From: an uncultured Bacilli bacterium
Lineage (GTDB): Bacteria; Bacillota_I; Bacilli_A; RF39; UBA660
NCBI GenBank assembly: GCA_944358305.1
Contig: CALVQK010000001.1
Location: forward strand, 62,001 to 126,000
Length of the DNA: 64,000 bases
Direction of reading: 5' to 3'
Part shown: positions 18,707-27,380 of the stretch, in pieces
Layout: each line of letters opens with the position of its first letter
Numbering within the stretch: the stretch's first letter is position 1
Position numbers and translations under genes: made by a program
The notes under the pieces: generated by a model
What the model saw: only the letters and a program-made list of their open reading frames with translations
What the model was told of the DNA's origin: nothing
The model's database searches: none

Positions 18707-19576
18707 GTGGTTATTACGAAAAAGGTAATAGAAGCTATTTTAGTTATCGCTCTTGTTCTTTTTTCTTTTTATTATACAGAAAAAGCTATCGTTTTATTAG
18801 AATCTAATGATCCTATTATGAAAGAAATAAAGAATAATAGTGATGCAAAAGAAGAAAAAGCTATTAATGCTAAAGTAGAAGGAGATTATCTAATACCAGG
18901 TTATAACGGACTTGTAGTTAACTTAGAAGAAAGCTTTTTAAAAATGAAAAGTTATGGCAATTACAATGACGCTCTTTTGGTATTTGAAGAAGTAACTCCA
19001 TCTATTTCTATTGATGATTACTATGATAAATATATCTCAAGTGGTAATGGTATAAGTACTAATATCGCTTTAGTTTTTCCTGTAACTACTAGTACCTATA
19101 ATGACACTGTAATAAATATTTTAAAAGAAATGGGAACAGTCGCTACTTTCTTTATTGATGGAGACTATATTGATAAAAATACATCTTTTGCAACAGAAGC
19201 GGTTGCAAGTCAAAATGAAGTAGAAGTATTAAGCTATGATAATAGTTATGATGAATTATTATTTAAAGCTTCAATTGATAAAGTAAAGACACTAACTAGT
19301 ACTACACCAAAATATTGTTATGCAACCTATGACAATGAAGAAATTTTGAATTTATGTAGTAAATTATCTATGCATACAATTATACCTACTATAAAACTAG
19401 AAAATAATATATATAGTAATGCTAAAGGAAATCTTAGAAGTGGAAGTATCATTAGTATAAGTCTTACAGAAAACAATATGAATGAATTAAAAGTATTAAT
19501 TAACTATATTAAACAAAGAGGTTTTACTCTAGTTACATTAGATACCTTATTAAATGAAGCAAGATATGAAAAATAA
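18707..19576 (+). CDS. Degenerate polysaccharide deacetylase (NodB)-like protein
   Basis: N-terminal anchor (ILVIALVLFSFYYTEKAIVLL) and an extracytoplasmic domain. The block NIALVFPVTTSTYNDTVINI, then GTVATFFIDGDYI, follows the strand-helix pattern of NodB deacetylases, but the metal-binding TFDDG motif and the HxxxH motif are absent, so catalysis is unlikely. AGAGGTGG (18704-18710) overlaps the GTG at 18707; the true start may be a non-AUG codon (ATT 18713 or ACG 18716), which would still keep the anchor. Follows the PBP gene by 36 bases; a wall-related role is an inference. Confidence 0.6.
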   Translation: MVITKKVIEAILVIALVLFSFYYTEKAIVLLESNDPIMKEIKNNSDAKEEKAINAKVEGDYLIPGYNGLVVNLEESFLKMKSYGNYNDALLVFEEVTPSISIDDYYDKYISSGNGISTNIALVFPVTTSTYNDTVINILKEMGTVATFFIDGDYIDKNTSFATEAVASQNEVEVLSYDNSYDELLFKASIDKVKTLTSTTPKYCYATYDNEEILNLCSKLSMHTIIPTIKLENNIYSNAKGNLRSGSIISISLTENNMNELKVLINYIKQRGFTLVTLDTLLNEARYEK

Positions 19577-19584
19577 TAGTTAGT

Positions 19585-19613
19585 TTGACATTTATGATAA
19601 ATTGTACTACAAT
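19585..19613 (+). promoter_or_regulatory. Strong promoter of structured RNA
   Basis: TTGACA (19585-19590), 17-base spacer, TACAAT (19608-19613). One of the best sigma-A-type promoters in the window; start of transcription expected near 19620. Confidence 0.8.
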
Positions 19614-19619
19614 ATATAG

Positions 19620-19721
19620 ACCGTGAGGGAATATAAACACAATATTATGTGCGAGCTATTCCGGGTAATAACCTACACAAGTTTTTGGAGTCACGAGTAA
19701 TTATTAATCGTGGCTTTTTTT
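19620..19721 (+). ncRNA. Unassigned structured RNA or leader with terminator
   Basis: About 100 bases between a strong promoter and a hairpin with T-run. A closing stem CGTGA / TCACG (19622-19626, 19691-19695) encloses GGAATA / TATTCC with an inner CACA / TGTG hairpin, and a small GGT / ACC hairpin. The 3' closing arm is shared with the terminator stem CACGA / TCGTG (19692-19696, 19708-19712), and TCGTGG can also pair with CCACGA at 19726-19731. Mutually exclusive stems suggest a switch for the gene at 19751, or a small RNA of the 6S kind. I cannot assign a known family. Confidence 0.55.
19692..19721 (+). terminator. Terminator/attenuator after structured RNA
   Basis: CACGA / TCGTG stem with 11-base loop followed by GC and seven T. 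It lies 30 bases before the next gene. Confidence 0.7.
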
Positions 19722-19750
19722 GTTACCACGAATAAAAAGGAGGAATTAAA

Positions 19751-20284
19751 ATGAGCTATGCTGCATTCATAGCAAAAGAAGAACAAAATCTATATAATAA
19801 TTTAAAAGAAGGTATGTCTTTTGTCCCTAATAAAAATCAAGTCAGGGATATTGAGATATTATCTATCTTAGAAAAGTTAGGGTATCCAATGAACGCTTTA
19901 GGTACATATCTTTATAAAGATGTTGTTATAGGTGTATGTGAAGAACTTGAAAAAAGTCAGGTAACATCTAATAATAAACGAAGAAAAATAACATCAGACT
20001 TAAACAATAGTTATTCTGACATTTATTTATGGATTGCTAGTGAAGATAAAGAATTAGGTTGTAAAACATTTCATTATTTTATAGAAAAAGCAGTAGAGGA
20101 AATTGATGAAGATAAAGTAGATCCTGCTTTAGCTAGTAAAATATATGGTGATAAAAAAGAAATTACTTATGGTGAAAGTGCCCTACATATCGCTGAATAT
20201 TATTTAGGAACAAATACATATGATACTAGTAAGGTATACACTCCTACCAAAGTAAAGAGACTAGCAAATGTTAATAAAGAATAA
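19751..20284 (+). CDS. Hypothetical protein with weak Spo0A C-domain resemblance
   Basis: 177 residues, soluble. Residues 25-60 (ILSILEKLGYPMNALGTYLY, then KDVV) and 80-125 (SYSDIYLWIASEDKELGC, then FHYFIEKAVEEI) follow the helix pattern seen in Spo0A-type DNA-binding domains (a helix ending in L-x-x-LG, a GxxYL turn, then a second helical bundle), but similarity is faint. AAGGAGGAA precedes the ATG. It stands alone between a structured leader RNA and the T-box of rnr. Function unknown. Confidence 0.6.
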   Translation: MSYAAFIAKEEQNLYNNLKEGMSFVPNKNQVRDIEILSILEKLGYPMNALGTYLYKDVVIGVCEELEKSQVTSNNKRRKITSDLNNSYSDIYLWIASEDKELGCKTFHYFIEKAVEEIDEDKVDPALASKIYGDKKEITYGESALHIAEYYLGTNTYDTSKVYTPTKVKRLANVNKE

Positions 20285-20295
20285 ATAAAAATAAT

Positions 20296-20323
20296 TTGAC
20301 AACTTAATAATTTGTAGTAAAAT
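20296..20323 (+). promoter_or_regulatory. Promoter of T-box-rnr-thrS operon
   Basis: TTGACA (20296-20301), 16-base spacer, TAAAAT (20318-20323). Confidence 0.75.
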
Positions 20324-20329
20324 AATATT

Positions 20330-20545
20330 TATAAATACGTTATTAGTTAGGGACCCGGTAAAAGAATCCTTTTAATCTTAGAGACTTAACGGCTGGTGAA
20401 AGTTAAGAAAAGCTCTTTTATTACTACCTTAACGAGTAGAATTATGCAAAGTAATTCCGGTTAATGCCGTTATTTAAATTAAGTTAAAAAAGGATGGTAT
20501 CGTGTAGTGTAAAGCACTCCTAGCGGTATCATCCTTTTTATTATA
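20330..20545 (+). promoter_or_regulatory. T-box leader, probably tRNA-Thr responsive
   Basis: Leader RNA with a long stem I (GGTGAAAGTTAAG in its upper part), an AGTA-type box (GAGTAGAA near 20434), and the T-box AGGATGGTATCGTG at 20491-20504, whose TGGT can pair with the ACCA end of an uncharged tRNA. The terminator AAGGATGGTATCG / CGGTATCATCCTT (20490-20537) with T-run is the OFF state. An ACT/ACC triplet pair lies near 20424-20431, consistent with a Thr specifier, and thrS is in the operon. The exact specifier is not proven. Confidence 0.85.
20490..20541 (+). terminator. T-box-controlled terminator
   Basis: Long stem over 20490-20537 with an inner GTG / CAC hairpin, followed by five T and an AT-rich run; alternative to the T-box antiterminator. 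Confidence 0.8.
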
Positions 20546-20564
20546 AAGTCATGGGGAAGATATT

Positions 20565-22880
20565 ATGGATATAATAGAACTATTAGTAAATTTTTTTAGA
20601 AAAAATAATCAAGCTGTAAGTATTAGTAGTTTGTATAAAATATTAAAAATAAAAGACAGTGATAAAGATGCTTTTTTAGATGCTTTATTTGAATTAGAAA
20701 AAGCAGGTAAAATAATTTATCAAGATAATATGTATATTAAAGTTCCCCATAACTCAGATTTATATCATGGAAAACTCCAAATATCTAATAAAGGTAACTT
20801 TTATATTAGTATAAATAAAAGTAGTAGAATAAATATTAAAAATTTCAGACAATATAGATTAAAAAAAGATGACACTATATATGTAGTAAAAAGAGAAAGT
20901 AAAAGAACAGAAACTTATAAAAAGTATTTTGAAGGAGATATTATTAGGGTTGTAACAAGAGAATCTTTGCCTAAAGATAATTATCTTGCTAAAGGTATAA
21001 TAAAAAAAGAGTATTTATCAGGAAAATATTATATTCAAGTAGAAAACAAAAAATATTATATTAAAAGTAAAAATATGAGAAGTGCTTATCCAGGAGATTT
21101 AGTTTCTATACATTTAGGCACTAAAGGTTCTTTAGACGAAGTTAAAGTTTTAAATATTATTAAAAGAAAAAATGATACTCATATATTTAAATGTATAGAG
21201 CATGAAGGAGTTAAAAAATGGCTTCCTTTAGGAACAACATATTTTGAGATAAGTTCGATTCCAGAAGAAGAGTATGAATCTGGATCCTTAGTTGTAGCAT
21301 CCTTAAAGCTTAAAGAAGGAAAATATTATCTTGATATAAAAGAAAAATTAACATCTAGCTATAATGAAGCTACTATAAATAGTGCTACAGAAAATAAGTT
21401 TTCTTTGGAGTTTGATAACCAAATAATTAAAGAAGCAGAAAATATTCTTTTCTTAAATCATAAACCAGATTCTTCTAAAAGAAGAGATTTGCGAAACTTA
21501 GTTACGGTAACAATTGATTCCCACCATGCCAAAGATTTAGATGATGCCATTAGTTTAGAAGAAAAAGGGGGACTTTATTACTTATATGTCAGTATAGCCG
21601 ACGTTTCTTCTTATGTACCTTTTGAATCACCATTGTTTAATGAAGCCATCAAAAGAGGGACAAGTGTCTATCCGCTTGATGCCGTAATACCTATGTTTCC
21701 TCAAAAAATATCTAATGAAATTTGTTCTCTTAATCCTCGTACAGATAAATTAGCTTTAACCTGTATGATGAAAATAGATGTAAATGGTAATGTTTTAGAT
21801 TTTGAAATATTCAATAGTATAATTAATAGCAACTATAAAATGAGTTATGATAGTGTCAATAATTTGTTATCAGGTAAAGAATATGATTATGATTATCTTC
21901 CATTCTATCAACTATTATTTAGGATGCAAAGACTTTCTAATATTATTCAAAATAAGCGAATAGAAAATGGTTCCTTATTTTTACAGACTAGTGAATATGG
22001 CTTCAATATGGATGAATTTAGTAATCCCTTGTCTTTAGAAGGAAATGAAAAAGGACCTGCTCAATCAATAATTGAAAACTTTATGATTATGGCTAATAAA
22101 ACTGTTGCCGACTATGCCTATTACTTAGAATTACCATTTGTTTATAGGAATCATGAGCCCCCAACTAATATGGGATTAGATAAATTGAAAAGCAATCTAA
22201 AACATGAAAAAGTAGTAATTACCAGATTGAATTCTATAACTAATCCTAATATTTTAAAGAAAGTACTTGTAAGTATTTTAACAAATGCAACTAAAGAAGA
22301 AGCTACCTTTATTTCTGAAATAGTGTTAAAGTCAATGACACGAGCTTATTATGATAATAAAAGTATAGGACACTATGGTCTTGGATTAGATAGATATGCA
22401 ACCTTTACTTCGCCAATTAGAAGAGCACCAGATCTATTAAATCACTATGCTTTAAATGCCATTCTTAATTATGACAAAGATGGAGAAGTAGTACTGGAAA
22501 CATTACAAAAAGAGTTACCTAAATTATGTGATCATTTGACAGAAAGACAAATAGCTGCCGAAAATGTAGAAAAAGAAACAAGCTATACTATGTTAAAAGA
22601 ATTATCCAATACGGCTTTAGTTGGAAGACTATCACAAGTAATTCAAAACTGTGCTTTTATAAAGCTTGAAGACAGTGTAATGGGACTAATTCATACTAGC
22701 GATAGATATGCTATTAGTTTAAAAAGACAATGTTTAATTGATAGAAAAGAAAAGAAAACTTATAATATAGATGATACAATGTCCTTAAGAATATGTAACG
22801 ACAAAAATATTGCTAGTTTTATACCATTAGAAATAGAAGAAAAAGATAAAAAACTAATAAAAAGGAGAGATGAAATATGA
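20565..22880 (+). CDS. rnr: Ribonuclease R
   Basis: Processive 3'-5' exoribonuclease of the RNB/RNase II family that degrades structured RNA and damaged rRNA. An N-terminal winged-helix-like region (1-65), cold-shock-like domains, then the RNB domain beginning VTIDSHHAKDLDDAIS, in which the Asp spacing D-x5-D-x-D-D of the catalytic metal site is kept. Motifs YRNHEPP and FTSPIRRAPDLLNH are also typical. A C-terminal S1 domain follows (about 680-760). 771 residues, full length. Its ATGA overlap with thrS means the two are translated together under the T-box. Confidence 0.95.
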   Translation: MDIIELLVNFFRKNNQAVSISSLYKILKIKDSDKDAFLDALFELEKAGKIIYQDNMYIKVPHNSDLYHGKLQISNKGNFYISINKSSRINIKNFRQYRLKKDDTIYVVKRESKRTETYKKYFEGDIIRVVTRESLPKDNYLAKGIIKKEYLSGKYYIQVENKKYYIKSKNMRSAYPGDLVSIHLGTKGSLDEVKVLNIIKRKNDTHIFKCIEHEGVKKWLPLGTTYFEISSIPEEEYESGSLVVASLKLKEGKYYLDIKEKLTSSYNEATINSATENKFSLEFDNQIIKEAENILFLNHKPDSSKRRDLRNLVTVTIDSHHAKDLDDAISLEEKGGLYYLYVSIADVSSYVPFESPLFNEAIKRGTSVYPLDAVIPMFPQKISNEICSLNPRTDKLALTCMMKIDVNGNVLDFEIFNSIINSNYKMSYDSVNNLLSGKEYDYDYLPFYQLLFRMQRLSNIIQNKRIENGSLFLQTSEYGFNMDEFSNPLSLEGNEKGPAQSIIENFMIMANKTVADYAYYLELPFVYRNHEPPTNMGLDKLKSNLKHEKVVITRLNSITNPNILKKVLVSILTNATKEEATFISEIVLKSMTRAYYDNKSIGHYGLGLDRYATFTSPIRRAPDLLNHYALNAILNYDKDGEVVLETLQKELPKLCDHLTERQIAAENVEKETSYTMLKELSNTALVGRLSQVIQNCAFIKLEDSVMGLIHTSDRYAISLKRQCLIDRKEKKTYNIDDTMSLRICNDKNIASFIPLEIEEKDKKLIKRRDEI

Positions 22881-24622
22881 TAAATATTAAAGAAAGTGAA
22901 AAATTAATGCCACTAAATCATTCTTGTGCGCATTTATTAGCAGAAGCAGTTAAAAAATTATACCCTGAGGCAAAGTTCTGGGTAGGACCTGTAATAGAAG
23001 ACGGTTTTTATTATGATATTGACCTAGGAGATAAGACTCTAACAGATGATGATTTACCTGTTATCGAAAAAGAAATGAAGAAAATTGCTAAAGGTAATAA
23101 AAAAATCATTCGTCATGAGTTAACTAGAGAAGAGGCTCTTGATAAATTTAAAGATGATCCTTATAAAATAGATTTAATTAATAATATGCCAGATGATGAA
23201 GTAATTACTTGCTATACGCAAGGAGACTTTACTGATCTATGTCGTGGTCCACACGTAGAGTCAACAAAAGAATTAAGACATTTTAAACTTCTAAGAGTAA
23301 GCGGCGCTTACTTTAAAGGAGATTCTAAAAATAAGATGCTACAACGTATCTATGGCGTATGTTATGAGAGTGAAGAAGACCTTAATAAACATTTAGAAAT
23401 GCTTGAAGAAGCGAAAGAGCGCGATCATCGTAAATTAGGTAAAGAATTAGGAATATTCATGTTCTCTGATTTAGTAGGCAAGGGCCTACCTATGTGGTTA
23501 CCTAATGGCTTCTTTGTTAGACGTACATTAGTAGATTATATTACTGATAAGGAATTACAACATGGTTATAAACATGTTATGACTCCATCTTTAGGTAGTG
23601 TTGATTTATATAAAACTAGTGGTCATTGGGATCATTATAAAGATGATATGTTTCCTGCTATGGAACTTGATAATGAAGCTTATGTTTTAAGACCAATGAA
23701 CTGTCCTCATCATATGATGATGTATCAAAATTCACTTCACTCATATCGTGATTTACCACTACGTATTGCAGAAATTGCAAATGACTTCAGATATGAGGCA
23801 AGTGGAGCCTTATGTGGAATTGAAAGAACAAGAGCTTTTACCCAAAATGATTCGCATATTTTCTGTACTAATGAACAGATAAAAGATGAATTTAAAGCAG
23901 TTATTGATTTAATTCTTGATGTCTATAAAGACTTTGGTTTTAAAGATTATAGTTTTAGACTTTCTTTAAGAGATAAAAATAATAAAGAAAAATACTTTGG
24001 AAATGATCTTTTATGGGAAAAAAGCGAACAAGAACTAAGAGAAGTTTTAGAAGAAATAGGTGCCGACTTCTATGAAGCAGAAGGAGAAGCAGCATTTTAT
24101 GGACCTAAACTTGATGTTCAAGTTAAAAGTGCTATTGGTCATGATGTAACACTTTCAACTGTACAATTAGATTATCAATTACCAGAGAGATTTGAACTTA
24201 CATATATTGATAAAGATGGAAGTAAACAAAGGCCAGTTGTTATTCATAGAGCGATACTTGGTTCTCTTGATAGATTTATTGCTTTCCTTCTTGAAGAGAC
24301 TAAAGGTAATCTTCCTTTATGGTTAAGTCCTGTACAAGCTATTGTTATTCCAGTATCTAGTGAATATCAAAATGATTATGCTACTAAAGTATATGAAGAA
24401 TTAAAGAATAATGATATTAGAGTAGAGTTAGACAATCGTAATGAAAAATTAGGCTATAGATTAAGAGAAGCCCAAACTAGAAAGATTAATTATACTCTAA
24501 TTCTTGGAGATAAAGAAAAGACTGATAATACAATTAGTTATAGACGTCACGGAGAAAAAGATACTACTACAGTTACAATAGATGAATTTATTAAGCTATT
24601 AAAAGAAGAGGTAAAACTTTAA
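22877..24622 (+). CDS. thrS: Threonyl-tRNA synthetase lacking the TGS domain
   Basis: Class II synthetase, 581 residues. It starts directly at the editing (N2/SAD) domain (MPLNHSCAHLLAEAVKKLYP; GDFTDLCRGPH), so the N-terminal TGS domain of about 60 residues is missing while the editing site remains. Catalytic core motifs: RPMNCPHHMMMY (zinc Cys), FRYEASGALCG (motif 2 region), GEAAFYGPKLDVQ and VIHRAILGSLDRF (motif 3). Anticodon-binding domain from about 480. Start overlaps the rnr stop as ATGA. Synthesis should rise when tRNA-Thr is uncharged. Confidence 0.97.
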   Translation: MINIKESEKLMPLNHSCAHLLAEAVKKLYPEAKFWVGPVIEDGFYYDIDLGDKTLTDDDLPVIEKEMKKIAKGNKKIIRHELTREEALDKFKDDPYKIDLINNMPDDEVITCYTQGDFTDLCRGPHVESTKELRHFKLLRVSGAYFKGDSKNKMLQRIYGVCYESEEDLNKHLEMLEEAKERDHRKLGKELGIFMFSDLVGKGLPMWLPNGFFVRRTLVDYITDKELQHGYKHVMTPSLGSVDLYKTSGHWDHYKDDMFPAMELDNEAYVLRPMNCPHHMMMYQNSLHSYRDLPLRIAEIANDFRYEASGALCGIERTRAFTQNDSHIFCTNEQIKDEFKAVIDLILDVYKDFGFKDYSFRLSLRDKNNKEKYFGNDLLWEKSEQELREVLEEIGADFYEAEGEAAFYGPKLDVQVKSAIGHDVTLSTVQLDYQLPERFELTYIDKDGSKQRPVVIHRAILGSLDRFIAFLLEETKGNLPLWLSPVQAIVIPVSSEYQNDYATKVYEELKNNDIRVELDNRNEKLGYRLREAQTRKINYTLILGDKEKTDNTISYRRHGEKDTTTVTIDEFIKLLKEEVKL

Positions 24623-24625
24623 TAT

Positions 24626-24679
24626 AAAAAAGATAGCTAGTCCTATAAATAAAATATAGGTCCATTGCTATCTTTTTTT
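24626..24679. terminator. Bidirectional terminator between thrS and the 24643 gene
   Basis: AAAAAAGATAGC (24627-24638) pairs with GCTATCTTTTTT (24666-24677), with an inner CCTATA / TATAGG stem. T-run on plus and A-run (T on minus) let it stop both convergent genes; it includes the last codons of the minus-strand gene. Confidence 0.75.
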
Positions 24680-24954
24680 TCATTATAATTTACATTGCTT
24701 TCATAATTATTTTCATTAATATTATCATTACTTACTTCTTCATCTCCATTATCATTAATAAAAGATGCTACTCTAAAAAGAGTTCTTGCATTGCTAAGTA
24801 GTGGTTTTACTTGATATACAATAGGTATCGCTTGATTTATTATTCCAAGTGTTCTTTGCGTATTATTTAAAATGTTATTCCAATTTATACCTCTTCTTGG
24901 CATATAATTGTAATTAGGCATTCCCATATTATACTGATTATACATAATTATCAC
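24643..24954 (-). CDS. YqfQ/VrrA-like small protein
   Basis: 103 residues. N-terminus rich in Asn, Tyr and Met (MYNQYNMGMPNYNYMPRRG), then the helical block NILNNTQRTLGIINQAIPIV and VKPLLSNARTLFRV, which follows the pattern of the Bacillus YqfQ (VrrA) family, and a disordered Asn/Glu-rich tail. GTG 24954 is the start with AAAAGGAG five bases before it; ATG 24945 is possible. Function of the family is not settled; assignment is tentative. Confidence 0.55.
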   Translation of the reverse strand: MIIMYNQYNMGMPNYNYMPRRGINWNNILNNTQRTLGIINQAIPIVYQVKPLLSNARTLFRVASFINDNGDEEVSNDNINENNYESNVNYNEKKDSNGPIFYL

Positions 24955-24995
24955 TGTTTCTCCTTTTACTTTAATATATGATTAATTTTTCCTAC

Positions 24996-25024
24996 TTGTG
25001 AATATAAAAAGAGAGTGATATAAT
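24996..25024 (+). promoter_or_regulatory. Promoter of pilC-pilD genes
   Basis: TTGTGA (24996-25001), 17-base spacer, TATAAT (25019-25024) with the upstream TGA of an extended -10. Confidence 0.7.
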
Positions 25025-25051
25025 TATTTTAAGAATAAGGAGGAGAAGGTT

Positions 25052-26506
25052 ATGGAAATAATTGCAATGCCATTTATCTTTATATATCACATAGTCCATT
25101 ATATTTTACTTTCTCCTAAACGTATTTTAAGTTATGCTTATAGTGGTGCATTAGCAGTTATAGATAAATTAAGTAGAGGTAAAGTAACACAAAAGAAAAA
25201 AGAAAAAACAGAAGAAGAAAAAGCTATCCTAGAAGTAGAGGAAATGATGAATGCTACAAAGCTAAACTCTGCTTCTAAAGTAGTTATTAATAAAGAACCA
25301 GAAATTTCTTTCCGCTATAAAATAAAAGGAAATAATGGTAAGATAGTAAATGGTACTTTTGAAGGACCAAGTGCTGACGAAGTTAAGGTGTTTTTACAAA
25401 ATGAAGGTTATGAAGTATTGGAGGTTGTACCACGTAAGTTTTATGATATAGATGTTAATATAGGTGGTAAGTTTAATGCTGCTGATCTTTCCTTCTCACT
25501 TACTCAGTTATCTACATATTTAAAAGCAGGAATCGCTTTAATAGATTCTGTTAGAATACTAGAAAAACAAAGTGAAAAACCAGAACAAAGAAAAGTATAT
25601 CAAAAAGTTGTATATGAACTTTTAAAAGGAGAAAGTTTATCAACTGCTATGGAACGTCAAGGAGATAAATTTCCAACTCTTTTAGTTAATATGATTAAAA
25701 CAGCGGAGTTAACAGGGGATTTAACTTCGGTTTTGGACGATATGGCAGACTATTATACTTCTAAAGAAGAAACAAGAAAATCAATGGTATCTGCAATGAC
25801 TTATCCAATAATAGTCTTATGTATCGCTATTGGTGTTATTATCTTTATACTAGTTAGTATTGTTCCAAGCTTTGTCGAAATGTATGAAGATAATGATGCT
25901 GAAATCCCAGCCATTACAACCTTTGTTATGAATGCTAGTGATTTTATTGTTAATAATTATATTATTGTAATTCTTGGTGTAGGTATTTTTGTCGGCATAT
26001 TTATCTATTTATATAAAAAAGTTAAAGACTTTAGAAAAAACGTCCAATTAGTTCTTATGCATATACCAGTATTTAGTCAAATTATCATTTATAATGAGGT
26101 ATATAATTTTACTAAAACTTTTGCCTCATTACTTAATCATGGAGTTTTCATAACAGATAGTATGGAAGTTCTTGCTAAAATTACTAATAATGAAATCTAT
26201 AAAGAATTAATTGCTAAAACTATTATAAATCTAAATAAAGGTGCTAATATCTCAGAATCATTTAAAGGTAGTTGGGCTTTTCCAGTAGCTGCTTATGAAA
26301 TGATTGTAACAGGAGAAAAAACTGGACAGCTTGGTCTAATGATGGAAAAAGTCGCTAACTATTATCAAGTATTACATAAGACTTTAGTTAAACAAATGCA
26401 AAGTTTTATAGAACCTTTAATGATTGCATTTTTAGCATTAATAGTTGGTACTATTCTTTTATCAATAGTTGTTCCAATGTTTGATATTTATGGAAAGATT
26501 CAATAG
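25052..26506 (+). CDS. pilC: PilC/GspF-family inner membrane platform protein
   Basis: Polytopic protein that couples the assembly ATPase to the growing pilus or pseudopilus. Two T2SSF domains are visible: first at about 150-275 (FSLTQLSTYLKAGIALIDSV, MIKTAELTGDL), second at about 350-475 (FTKTFASLLNHGVFITDSM, MIVTGEKTGQL), each followed by transmembrane helices. Residues 1-70 are an extra hydrophobic and charged N-terminal extension (MEIIAMPFIFIYHIVHYI). An extracytoplasmic ligand-like segment precedes the first domain (FRYKIKGNNGKIVNGTFEG). It works with the peptidase gene 9 bases downstream and the pilin-like protein at 14.7-16.2 kb. Confidence 0.9.
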   Translation: MEIIAMPFIFIYHIVHYILLSPKRILSYAYSGALAVIDKLSRGKVTQKKKEKTEEEKAILEVEEMMNATKLNSASKVVINKEPEISFRYKIKGNNGKIVNGTFEGPSADEVKVFLQNEGYEVLEVVPRKFYDIDVNIGGKFNAADLSFSLTQLSTYLKAGIALIDSVRILEKQSEKPEQRKVYQKVVYELLKGESLSTAMERQGDKFPTLLVNMIKTAELTGDLTSVLDDMADYYTSKEETRKSMVSAMTYPIIVLCIAIGVIIFILVSIVPSFVEMYEDNDAEIPAITTFVMNASDFIVNNYIIVILGVGIFVGIFIYLYKKVKDFRKNVQLVLMHIPVFSQIIIYNEVYNFTKTFASLLNHGVFITDSMEVLAKITNNEIYKELIAKTIINLNKGANISESFKGSWAFPVAAYEMIVTGEKTGQLGLMMEKVANYYQVLHKTLVKQMQSFIEPLMIAFLALIVGTILLSIVVPMFDIYGKIQ

Positions 26507-26514
26507 GTGATTAT

Positions 26515-27282
26515 ATGGAAGTTGTATATATAGTATGTTTCTTTATTATAGGCCTAGTCTTTGGGTCTTTCTTTTGTTGTGTAGGATTAAGATTAAGTCA
26601 AGGAGAAAAATTTACTAAAGGAAGAAGTGTTTGTGATAATTGTCATCATGAGTTAGCTTGGTATGACTTAATTCCTATAATATCGTATATAATATTAAAG
26701 GGTAGGTGTAGATACTGTCATAAAAAGATTAGCTTATTAAATCCTTTTATAGAAGTTGTAACAGGTATTTTATTTTCTCTATCTTATTATAGTTTTGGAT
26801 TTTCTTTAGAATTAGTTTTAGCCCTTTGCGTTGCTTCTCTTGCCATGATTATTTTTAGTAGTGATCTAACTTATATGATTATTCCTGATGAAGTATTAAT
26901 ATTTTTTAGTATTGTTTTTATAATATTAGAATTTCTATTAAAAGGAATATCTGGAGGCCTTTTAGCACTTTTAAGTGGTGTCTCTTTATTTATCTTCATG
27001 TTCCTTTTAATGAAATTAGGTAATGCTTTATTTAAAAAAGAATCATTAGGTGGAGGAGATGTTAAATTATTCTTTGTCTTAGGCCTTGTCATTGATCCTT
27101 TTCTAGGCCTTGTAACTATCTTTTTAGCAAGTTTTATCGCTTTACCAGTATCTTTATATTTACTTTACAAAAATAAAGAACACATGATTCCTTTCGGACC
27201 TTTCATCTTAGTGGCTTTTCTTATAGTTTTTTTCAGTAAAATTACTACTAGTGAGATCTTTGACTTTTTAACATTATTTTAA
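26515..27282 (+). CDS. pilD: Prepilin peptidase (PilD/ComC-like)
   Basis: Aspartyl membrane protease that cleaves and usually N-methylates type IV prepilins. Cytoplasmic loop with two CxxC pairs (CDNC, CRYC) that bind zinc and mark the methylating class, then catalytic Asp residues in SSDLTYMIIPDE and GGGDVKLFF. About eight membrane helices, 255 residues. AGGTGATTATATG start next to pilC. Expected substrate in the window is the KRG/FTLIE protein at 14683-16218. Confidence 0.94.
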   Translation: MEVVYIVCFFIIGLVFGSFFCCVGLRLSQGEKFTKGRSVCDNCHHELAWYDLIPIISYIILKGRCRYCHKKISLLNPFIEVVTGILFSLSYYSFGFSLELVLALCVASLAMIIFSSDLTYMIIPDEVLIFFSIVFIILEFLLKGISGGLLALLSGVSLFIFMFLLMKLGNALFKKESLGGGDVKLFFVLGLVIDPFLGLVTIFLASFIALPVSLYLLYKNKEHMIPFGPFILVAFLIVFFSKITTSEIFDFLTLF

Positions 27283-27290
27283 TTTTATCA

Positions 27291-27319
27291 TTGACGAACA
27301 TTTATTCTAATGTTAATAT
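27291..27319 (+). promoter_or_regulatory. Promoter of rhuM-like gene
   Basis: TTGACG (27291-27296), 17-base spacer, TAATAT (27314-27319). Confidence 0.7.
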
Positions 27320-27380
27320 ATTAAGCACTAAAACATTTATAAAGGGAAGATGTTATATTGTTGTATGAGGAGACATAGAT

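Noticed and set aside
19620-19721. SRP RNA, RNase P RNA or tmRNA
   Set aside because: Too short and without the conserved cores of these RNAs (no SRP GGAA-tetraloop helix, no P4 elements, no tRNA-like ends).
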